The notes below the pieces were generated by a model. The model made no database searches and was not told the origin of the DNA. It was given only the letters and a program-made list of their open reading frames with translations. Positions 19,280 to 24,057 of a DNA stretch of 24,057 nucleotides are shown piece by piece. Positions within the stretch are counted from its first letter, which is position 1. Each line of letters opens with the position of its first letter. Source of the stretch: a virus; the IMG/VR virus record IMGVR_UViG_3300030331_000275, positions 1-24,057 of that record; one strand, written 5' to 3'. Position numbers and translations under genes: made by a program.

Positions 19280-20161
19280 TTACTCCTTCACGTATTTCGC
19301 GTATTCTTCAAGCGGCACACCCAATTTCTTCGCTATTGCGACTTGGCTAGGGGTGAGTCTAACCGTTTTCCCACTACTGCGCCCAGAACTGTTGCGGGAT
19401 ACGGAAGCAACCGTCTGAGCGGGCCGTTTGCTACCACCGTTAAGCTTATGTGGAAATTCTGTCCGCATGCGCTTGTCTAATTCATTATAGTAGTCATCTG
19501 TCTGCGGGTCAAACCCTTCGTTCTCAACAAGCTTTTTATGTATGCCAAAAGCAGCATATGTCATAGCTTCATCTGAACCAAACCAGTCATTACGCGACGC
19601 CCACTGTTCCGCCTTCGGGTCCGGGCGGCGAGGTTGCTGCTGAGGCATAGGTGCCTGTACCTGCGCTTCCTGTTGAGCTTTAGCCTGTTGGGCATAGCGT
19701 TCTTGCTGAGCTTTAGCCTGTTCCGCGCGATCATTTTCAATCGCGAGTCTGGTGATCTTCCTCTGTGCCTCAACAACACCGTTAGTATCCCCAATCTCTA
19801 TAGCACGAGCCAACTCTTGTTCAGCAGAGGCTGTTTGAGTTTCCACACGATTACTATACTCTTGAACATAATTAGTGTCCAAAGCGTCCATGCGACTTTT
19901 TAACTGTTGCGCCTCAGCCTGTACATTTTTAGCGTACTGTATGGCCTCTTCTCTTTGACGCTCAACCTCTCGCATTTTCTTTGTAAGACGATCAATTCGC
20001 ATTTGCGTCTTACTTTTTGCTTTTTCAAAATTATCATCAGAGTCTTCTGACTCCGCAGCGAGAGGAGTGTCCTCCTCTTTTTCTTCGCTGCCTATTTCAA
20101 CCTCAGTTTCCTGAGCATCGTCCAGATCTAATTCAATCTGTTCTTTTTTGTCTTCTGCCAT
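19280..20161 (-). CDS. capsid scaffolding-like protein, 293 aa
   Basis: The acidic N-terminus (residues 1-45, many Asp/Glu) is followed by a long coiled coil at about 45-170 (TQMRIDRLTKKMREVERQRE, EAEAQQ-type heptads, QAKAQQERYAQQAKAQQEAQ). A Pro/Gln linker, a small domain (DWFGSDEAMTYAAFGIHKKL), and a basic C-terminus (LTPSQVAIAKKLGVPLEEYA) complete it. An acidic and coiled-coil body with a short basic capsid-binding end is the usual architecture of phage scaffolds. Its place between the GroES-like gene and capsid genes agrees. No serine protease motif, so capsid cleavage is not indicated. Confidence 0.85.
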   Translation of the reverse strand: MAEDKKEQIELDLDDAQETEVEIGSEEKEEDTPLAAESEDSDDNFEKAKSKTQMRIDRLTKKMREVERQREEAIQYAKNVQAEAQQLKSRMDALDTNYVQEYSNRVETQTASAEQELARAIEIGDTNGVVEAQRKITRLAIENDRAEQAKAQQERYAQQAKAQQEAQVQAPMPQQQPRRPDPKAEQWASRNDWFGSDEAMTYAAFGIHKKLVENEGFDPQTDDYYNELDKRMRTEFPHKLNGGSKRPAQTVASVSRNSSGRSSGKTVRLTPSQVAIAKKLGVPLEEYAKYVKE

Positions 20162-20170
20162 TTATTTCTC

Positions 20171-20623
20171 CTAGAAATGCAGGATATCTTCAGGTTCTTT
20201 GATACGAGCCAAGATCTCATCATCATTTAGGATGCGAACTTCACCACCATCAATACGGAAACGCGAGCCAGCATAACGGGCAAACATTACCCAATCAGAC
20301 TGCTTGCACCATGGACCAGAGGGAAACTTCTCTGTGTCCTTATAAGCCAGAGGCCCTACTTTTAGGACATAGCCAACCTGTGTAGATACTGTTTGCTCTT
20401 CAACAACCTTGTCTGGCAGGTAAATACCACCATCAGTCTTGCCTTTACCTCTGTAAGGTAAAATAAGCAAACGCCAGCCCGTCGGGTCTGGCATCCTTTC
20501 TAGAAGTGAACCACCTATGGCTTCGGGGTCCAATACTTTATCAGTGACATCTTTGTAAGCTTCTGTGAGGTTGGCGACTCCCTCTGCTACATCGTCAATG
20601 TTAACCTTTTGCGCCTCAGTCAT
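20171..20623 (-). CDS. groES: phage GroES-like co-chaperonin, 150 aa
   Basis: Residues 44-150 follow the Cpn10 fold: GWRLLILPYRGKGKTDGGIY with the mobile-loop hydrophobic tripeptide Ile67-Tyr68-Leu69, QVGYVLKVGPLAYKD, SDWVMFARYAGSRFRIDGGE and VRILNDDEILARI. The first 43 residues are an acidic helical extension absent from bacterial GroES. Like T4 gp31 it would cap host GroEL to fold the capsid protein; its place beside the scaffold and capsid genes supports this. Good SD (AGGAGC, 6 nt). Overlaps the 65-aa gene by 8 nt. Confidence 0.85.
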   Translation of the reverse strand: MTEAQKVNIDDVAEGVANLTEAYKDVTDKVLDPEAIGGSLLERMPDPTGWRLLILPYRGKGKTDGGIYLPDKVVEEQTVSTQVGYVLKVGPLAYKDTEKFPSGPWCKQSDWVMFARYAGSRFRIDGGEVRILNDDEILARIKEPEDILHF

Positions 20624-20813
20624 TACTTTGCTCCTGTTTATCTAGCAGGCTCTTGAGTTCCTGTTCCACGTGATCTAGGGCTTTTAAGTTGCCCATGAGC
20701 TCACGATACTGCTCCATGCTATTTACATTGTCATAAATTAACAAATCGTAAATAGCCTGACGCCGCTCTTTTACAATCCGAAAAACGGCCTCAGCAAAAT
20801 ATATTTCATCCAC
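20616..20813 (-). CDS. small helical protein, 65 aa, GTG start
   Basis: Acidic and almost entirely helical (EIYFAEAVFRIVKERRQAIY, DLLIYDNVNSMEQYRELMGN, LKALDHVEQELKSLLDKQEQ). Two helices separated by a DNVNS turn suggest a coiled-coil hairpin. The start is GTG at 20813 with GGAG at 8-nt spacing; no ATG lies in a better position. I recognise it as a small conserved hypothetical of marine phages, function unknown. It ends overlapping the GroES-like gene by 8 nt, so the two are coupled. Confidence 0.72.
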   Translation of the reverse strand: MDEIYFAEAVFRIVKERRQAIYDLLIYDNVNSMEQYRELMGNLKALDHVEQELKSLLDKQEQSND

Positions 20814-20845
20814 TCGTATATCTCCGCGCTAAATCTGATATCTTT

Positions 20846-21358
20846 TTATACCAGTATTAACGCAAAGTCACGCGTTTCTTCATTCCTTCTTAACCAGCCC
20901 TTACCAAAAGTCTCAAACGTCCGGAGACTGCGATAAAATTCTTCGCGCTCCTTAGCCAAATCTTCAATAACGCCCTCTGCGCCTTTGCCGTTTACGGCCG
21001 CAATAGTCAAAGGACCAATAGCCCCGTCCTGTGTAGCGTTCACAACTTTTTGTAAACCACGCGCCGCACGACCCGGACCGCTGTTCACGGCCCAGTCAAA
21101 GGTAGAAAAGTCAACTCCGCCGGGGAGCTCGTCGCCTTTTACCTTGTCCCAGTAAAGATTTTTGTAAATCATCTCTACGTGTTCATCAGGTATATTCTTT
21201 AGCTCCTCGACATCTTCGAGAGGCCGCTCTAGGAAATCAGCATATGTTTTATGTGTAATCCCTTTATTGGTCGCTCCACCCGGATCCTCCGGATGGTCAA
21301 CGAAGCCGCCCTCGTGTTTCAGCACAAGGGCTAAGCTTTTAAAAAAGTTAGCTTCCAT
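20846..21358 (-). CDS. endolysin, GH108-type muramidase, 170 aa
   Basis: Residues 10-33 (ALVLKHEGGFVDHPEDPGGA) contain the GH108 signature with catalytic Glu16 in HEGGF, followed by TNKGITHKTYADFL. YWDKVKGDELPGGVDFSTFD and WAVNSGPGRAARGLQ complete the catalytic domain. DGAIGPLTIAAVNG starts the C-terminal PG-binding-3-like part. It would hydrolyse the glycan strands of host peptidoglycan. There is no signal peptide, so release depends on a holin, and a 3TM holin gene lies immediately upstream, overlapping by 1 nt. Length is normal for the family. Confidence 0.93.
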   Translation of the reverse strand: MEANFFKSLALVLKHEGGFVDHPEDPGGATNKGITHKTYADFLERPLEDVEELKNIPDEHVEMIYKNLYWDKVKGDELPGGVDFSTFDWAVNSGPGRAARGLQKVVNATQDGAIGPLTIAAVNGKGAEGVIEDLAKEREEFYRSLRTFETFGKGWLRRNEETRDFALILV

Positions 21359-21753
21359 TATTTTGTCAAACCTTTTTGTTTTTCATATGTACGGAGTCCA
21401 CCAAGCCCCAACATGCCTAGCAACACGGTCATTAAAGTATCCATATCGAAAGCTGGGTAGGCCGGTGGAGTAAGACCAAGATACGCCGTCACCACATCAG
21501 CAATAGGAATAGCAAGAAAATGCACAAAGAGAGCAAGTCCACAAGTCCAACCAACGAAAGGTCTCCATCCAGCTACAAAAATATTTTTCGACTTCGCTTC
21601 CTCAGCGTTAATTGCAAGCTGTCCCTTTGCCAGCTCCTGCGCGTGTCGTTCTGCCATTGTCGCAATCTCATGCGCCAACTCATTCTTCTTATCTTTGTCT
21701 TCAACGAACTTACCTATCAGATCTGTTGCTGGACCTATTAACGCCTGTAACAT
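21358..21753 (-). CDS. 3TM holin, GTA_holin_3TM-like, 131 aa
   Basis: An amphipathic N-terminal helical region (residues 1-55) with DKDKKNELAHEIATMAERHA is followed by membrane segments at about 59-94 (FVAGWRPFVGWTCGLALFVH, FLAIPIADVVTAYLG) and 106-121 (LMTVLLGMLGLGGLR) and a basic tail. GWRPFVGWTCG is the signature of the 3TM holin family (also found in gene transfer agents). It would form the inner-membrane lesion that frees the adjacent endolysin. Overlaps the endolysin gene by 1 nt. Confidence 0.88.
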   Translation of the reverse strand: MLQALIGPATDLIGKFVEDKDKKNELAHEIATMAERHAQELAKGQLAINAEEAKSKNIFVAGWRPFVGWTCGLALFVHFLAIPIADVVTAYLGLTPPAYPAFDMDTLMTVLLGMLGLGGLRTYEKQKGLTK

Positions 21754-21756
21754 GAG

Positions 21757-21966
21757 TTACTCCTCAATAAAATCTAAAATTTCTCCGTTTAACATCATAA
21801 CTTTATATTCTTTGCAGGACCATTTCTGATCAAAGTTGTTTGTGTGACCCACGTTGCGTTTAATCTTGCGCCTCACAGACAAGCATTCGCCAAGAGATTT
21901 ATAGGGAGTATACTCTATGCGTTCCCCACCCATCACAAGCATTAACACAAACGTAACTTCAACCAC
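21757..21966 (-). CDS. small protein with hydrophobic N-terminus, 69 aa, GTG start
   Basis: Starts with GTG at 21966, overlapping the upstream gene by 8 nt. The N-terminal VEVTFVLMLVMGGERIEYTP is short and hydrophobic, followed by SLGECLSVRRKIKRN and WSCKEYKVMML with two cysteines that could form a disulphide, suggesting export to the periplasm. Similar in plan to the 72-aa protein at 22354-22572. Function unknown; the lysis neighbourhood makes a periplasmic lysis accessory or exclusion role possible. Confidence 0.6.
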   Translation of the reverse strand: MVEVTFVLMLVMGGERIEYTPYKSLGECLSVRRKIKRNVGHTNNFDQKWSCKEYKVMMLNGEILDFIEE

Positions 21967-22354
21967 CGTTTCGTATCTTTTCTAAATTTTCTTCTATTGT
22001 TGTTATTCTTTTTTCGTAAAACTCTAATGTCAACTTTTGTTGTTGGTCATAGGGGGCTTTACCGTCTTCTATTTGAGATTGAAGCTTTTCAAATTCTAAA
22101 GCTAAGTGCTCAATTAGCATGAATTGCTCAGAATCAGCCGGGAGGCTTCCCATCTCTCCTCTCGGCCACTTTATTCTAAACTCTGTATTGTGTTCGACAT
22201 CAGATTCCATCATTGTGATGTTGGTTTCAATTTGGTTTAAGCGTTCTATAATTCCAAAATATGCCCAAGTAGCAAGGGATGCCGCTGCGACCATAGATAT
22301 GATGTTGCGTAACGGAAGAGCTACTTCAGTATTTTCGTTAAGCTTTGCAGGCAT
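21959..22354 (-). CDS. single-pass membrane protein with coiled coil, 131 aa
   Basis: One membrane segment at about residues 16-36 (RNIISMVAAASLATWAYFGI) is followed by heptad helices (IERLNQIETNITMMESDVEH). A conserved-looking middle (FRIKWPRGEMGSLPADSEQF) and a second coiled coil at about 80-128 follow. With the N-terminus in the cytoplasm this is the layout of an inner-membrane spanin-like or pinholin-accessory protein, although no lipoprotein partner is visible. I know it as a conserved hypothetical of marine phages. Overlaps the upstream gene by 1 nt (TAATG). Confidence 0.7.
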   Translation of the reverse strand: MPAKLNENTEVALPLRNIISMVAAASLATWAYFGIIERLNQIETNITMMESDVEHNTEFRIKWPRGEMGSLPADSEQFMLIEHLALEFEKLQSQIEDGKAPYDQQQKLTLEFYEKRITTIEENLEKIRNGG

Positions 22355-22572
22355 TAATCACACACTCTTTTGCCAGCACAATCTTTAGGAAAACACTGGA
22401 TATTCATTTTGTAAAACTGATTCTTATAGTTAGCTTTCCACATATCCTTTTGTAACAAACGGTAACACTGTTCTTGTGTAAAAGATTGCTGCAATACTAT
22501 CTGATTGCCAACGTACATCCATTCGGCACCTGTATGTCCCCACATGGATATAACAAGAACAAACTCTTTCAT
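22354..22572 (-). CDS. small Cys-rich secreted-like protein, 72 aa
   Basis: The N-terminus EFVLVISMWGHTGAEWMYVG is hydrophobic without a typical charged signal, then QSFTQEQCYRLLQKD and a C-terminal half with Cys60, Cys65 and Cys71 (IQCFPKDCAGKRVCD). Four cysteines in 72 residues suggest disulphides and a periplasmic location. The F.LVISMWG...W.Y.GN start is one I recognise from marine phages. Function unknown. Coupled on both sides (ATGA upstream, TAATG downstream). Confidence 0.65.
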   Translation of the reverse strand: MKEFVLVISMWGHTGAEWMYVGNQIVLQQSFTQEQCYRLLQKDMWKANYKNQFYKMNIQCFPKDCAGKRVCD

Positions 22573-22775
22573 TTTTCAGAATTTAACCATACTGCTAGCG
22601 AACCTGTCATGGCACCCGTGACGACTGAAATTAGCGAAGCCTGCTGAGTTGTCAAATCCGGCTGTGAAAGTGCCCATTCTATGCACCTGATATACACGCC
22701 CGTCATGCACAACATCATAAATCTAGGCAGTATCTTTAGTTCTAATAGCTTTCTTGCTACGTCTTCCGCACTCAT
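22569..22775 (-). CDS. two-TM holin-like small membrane protein, 68 aa
   Basis: Two predicted membrane helices, at about residues 15-34 (LPRFMMLCMTGVYIRCIEWA) and 46-64 (ASLISVVTGAMTGSLAVWL), joined by a polar turn (SQPDLTTQQ), with charged ends (N-terminal SAEDVARKLLELK, C-terminal NSEK). That is class II holin architecture. Since a 3TM holin is encoded next to the endolysin, this could be a second holin, an antiholin or a pinholin. Overlaps both neighbours (TAATG and ATGA). Confidence 0.68.
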   Translation of the reverse strand: MSAEDVARKLLELKILPRFMMLCMTGVYIRCIEWALSQPDLTTQQASLISVVTGAMTGSLAVWLNSEK

Positions 22776-23221
22776 TAGTCAAACATCCCCTTCAACCATG
22801 CCACCCAAGCAACAAGTCCGGCCACCATTGAAGCAACTAACAGACCTGCTGCGCCTAAACCAATCGCTTCTGAGAGTTCTGCTCTTCTGCGTCTAGCCAA
22901 CTCCTCTCGCACCCTGCGTTCTTTTCTAGCATCTGCCTGAAATTTTTGCCAATCATGCCAAAGACCGGGCCGACCCGTGTATATCATTATCTGTTTTAAC
23001 TGTTGTTCCTTTTGACGAATGCTTTCCAGAGCCATAAACTCTTCAAGATCAGATGAACGGACTCCTGATTTCTTTTTCTTATTACCTTTTCGTTGCAGCT
23101 CTTCTTTGGCTATAACGAAATCCGATATGGCCTTTCCTGCTTTGGCTATATCCCCAGTATTCTGGACAGCCTTCTTGATAATTGTAAAGGCCGCATTTGC
23201 AGCCGCCAGTTCCGCTAAAAT
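22775..23221 (-). CDS. membrane-anchored helical protein, 148 aa, probable ATT start
   Basis: An ATG at 23035 would give only 86 residues, but the same frame stays open and clearly protein-like upstream to 23221. The added 62 residues are (I)LAELAAANAAFTIIKKAVQN, TGDIAKAGKAISDFVIAKEE and LQRKGNKKKKSGVRSSDLEE, which belong to the start of a family I recall from marine phages (conserved LAELAAANAAF). No ATG, GTG or TTG is available there. ATT at 23221 has AAAGGTGA 6 nt upstream and begins 2 nt after the portal stop. One membrane helix lies at about 120-143 (GLGAAGLLVASMVAGLVAWV). Lysis or membrane role inferred. Confidence 0.7.
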   Translation of the reverse strand: MLAELAAANAAFTIIKKAVQNTGDIAKAGKAISDFVIAKEELQRKGNKKKKSGVRSSDLEEFMALESIRQKEQQLKQIMIYTGRPGLWHDWQKFQADARKERRVREELARRRRAELSEAIGLGAAGLLVASMVAGLVAWVAWLKGMFD

Positions 23222-23223
23222 TT

Positions 23224-24057
23224 TTAATCACCTTTCTGTTTGATAAATTCACGCCGCTCTGCTGCATCTATGCGAGCCTGTGTTTGACGTTCTTGGCTTG
23301 CCAAGCGTTGCTGGAACTGGTCTGCTCTCATTCTCTGGTTTTGAGCATCAAGGTTTAGCTTAGCTGCGTCGTTCTGAGCATCAGCCTGTTCTGCCTGTGC
23401 CCTTATCTGAAGCTCTTGTTCTTTCAACTGAACCAGAGGATCTGGGCCTTGGCCAGACACCTGCTGTGACAACTGTTTCAACGCCTGCATACCCTCTGCA
23501 ACAAACTGTGCAGTAAGGCTTTCTATCGCCAACATTTCTTCTTCTGTTGCAGGTTGCCCGCCATCTGCCTGACGTTGTTGAATAAACTCAACAGCAGCCC
23601 TCTCTCTTGCAGCTATTCTTACATGTTCCATAATGTGCTTTTGTAAAGCTATACCTACCGCAGGCATACCGGCTACCATTGGTGTAGAACCAAAGACCAT
23701 ATGCGCCATGATGTGCGCTTCATGCTCCTGACCTTCAAAAGCTTTGAGCTGTATCATGTCCAAAACATCTATGTTTTCTTGTGCGGGGTCTTTTGGTTGC
23801 GGCTCTTCATCCGGCACACGACGCATGATACGGTCAGTGTCTTTAACACCAAGAGCATCATACATGTCCCTATACACTTCATACATGTTGTGCATCTCTG
23901 GTGCTGCACCAGCAAGCTGTAGCTTAGTTTGCGCCAGAGCTATGCGCTGTGCCTGAGAGAACACATTCGGGTCAGATACGGGTATAACATCTACACGGTC
24001 ATCAAAATCTCTTGCTTTTACAGAAGCTTCTGCACCCTCTACAGAATAAGGGTACTC
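23224..24057 (-). CDS. portal protein, C-terminal part (5' end outside window)
   Basis: 278 residues are visible, open to the window edge, so the start is not seen. VEGAEASVKARDFDDRVDVI, PVSDPNVFSQAQRIALAQTK, LQLAGAAPEMHNMYEVYRDM and YDALGVKD form the clip and crown region of portal proteins of marine short-tailed phages (DFDDRVDV.PVSDPN..S.AQR is diagnostic to me). The remainder is a long Gln/Ala-rich helical barrel-like tail (LKEQELQIRAQAEQADAQND and following). The portal dodecamer forms the DNA gateway at one capsid vertex. The stop TAA at 23224 lies in the leader of the next gene. Confidence 0.85.
   Translation of the reverse strand, partial: EYPYSVEGAEASVKARDFDDRVDVIPVSDPNVFSQAQRIALAQTKLQLAGAAPEMHNMYEVYRDMYDALGVKDTDRIMRRVPDEEPQPKDPAQENIDVLDMIQLKAFEGQEHEAHIMAHMVFGSTPMVAGMPAVGIALQKHIMEHVRIAARERAAVEFIQQRQADGGQPATEEEMLAIESLTAQFVAEGMQALKQLSQQVSGQGPDPLVQLKEQELQIRAQAEQADAQNDAAKLNLDAQNQRMRADQFQQRLASQERQTQARIDAAERREFIKQKGD
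23228..23235 (-). promoter_or_regulatory. strong Shine-Dalgarno supporting the ATT start at 23221
   Basis: AAAGGTGA on the minus strand closely matches the anti-SD complement. It is followed by TTAAAA and then ATT in the LAELAAANAAF frame, an ideal 6-nt spacing. A GTG inside this SD (23229-23231) opens the +1-related other frame and is not itself preceded by an SD. Confidence 0.6.

Noticed and set aside
23082-23267. 61-codon open frame with several Gly/Cys residues (VIKNFSGTGGCKCG)
   Set aside because: It is the out-of-frame reading of the conserved LAELAAANAAF coding sequence and lacks an SD at its apparent start.
1-24057. tRNA genes, CRISPR arrays, integrase or attachment sites
   Set aside because: No cloverleaf with a TTC-containing T arm, no regularly spaced direct repeats with unique spacers and no recombinase-like protein were seen on either strand.

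Overview
The window is a late (virion and lysis) region of a tailed double-stranded DNA phage. Every gene I accept lies on the minus strand, so transcription runs from right to left. Genes are packed end to start, with overlaps such as ATGA, TAATG and TGATG. The protein families (stand-alone DSFN..SS..D.GTGDYT tail modules, GWGxGTWG virion proteins, a GroES-like co-chaperonin, a cluster of small lysine-rich proteins) are ones I know mainly from uncultured marine phages, so an ocean bacterioplankton host is the best guess. No tape measure, sheath or tail tube is visible and two short adaptor-like proteins are present, which suggests a short-tailed (podovirus-like) particle. That is inference.

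Layout in transcription order. (1) 24057-23224: C-terminal part of the portal protein. (2) 23221-20846: a block of small membrane or hydrophobic proteins, a 3TM holin and a GH108-type endolysin; the lysis genes sit between portal and scaffold. (3) 20813-17200: a small helical protein, GroES-like co-chaperonin, scaffold-like protein, two conserved virion proteins and the gpT/HK97-like major capsid protein, closed by a strong intrinsic terminator (17152-17180). (4) 17122-14427: a structured leader, two beta-rich virion proteins, then a run of mostly Lys/Arg-rich small proteins, three of them under 55 codons, ending in one with a 60-bp tandem repeat. (5) 14422-9816: conserved virion proteins, two adaptor-like proteins, a fibre protein with a cupredoxin-like domain holding a complete His-Cys-His-Met set, and a Rossmann-type (DUF115-like) gene. 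(6) 9796-74: a large MAM-like plus repeat adhesin, several fibre proteins, seven small paralogues that all end in GDLA, two fibre-assembly-like proteins, and a large GWGAGTWG tail protein that is split in two here.

Most notable: the seven-member GDLA paralogue array, in which the codons of the conserved C-terminus also supply the Shine-Dalgarno sequence of the next gene, making each gene a self-contained recombinable cassette; a GLSST-type repeat of about 22 residues shared by four virion genes and present at the point where the large tail protein is split; hairpins that bury the start sites of two virion genes; and a gene at 23221 that appears to start with ATT. No reverse transcriptase or template repeat, integrase, tRNA or CRISPR array was seen. 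No stretch longer than 300 bases lacks a gene.
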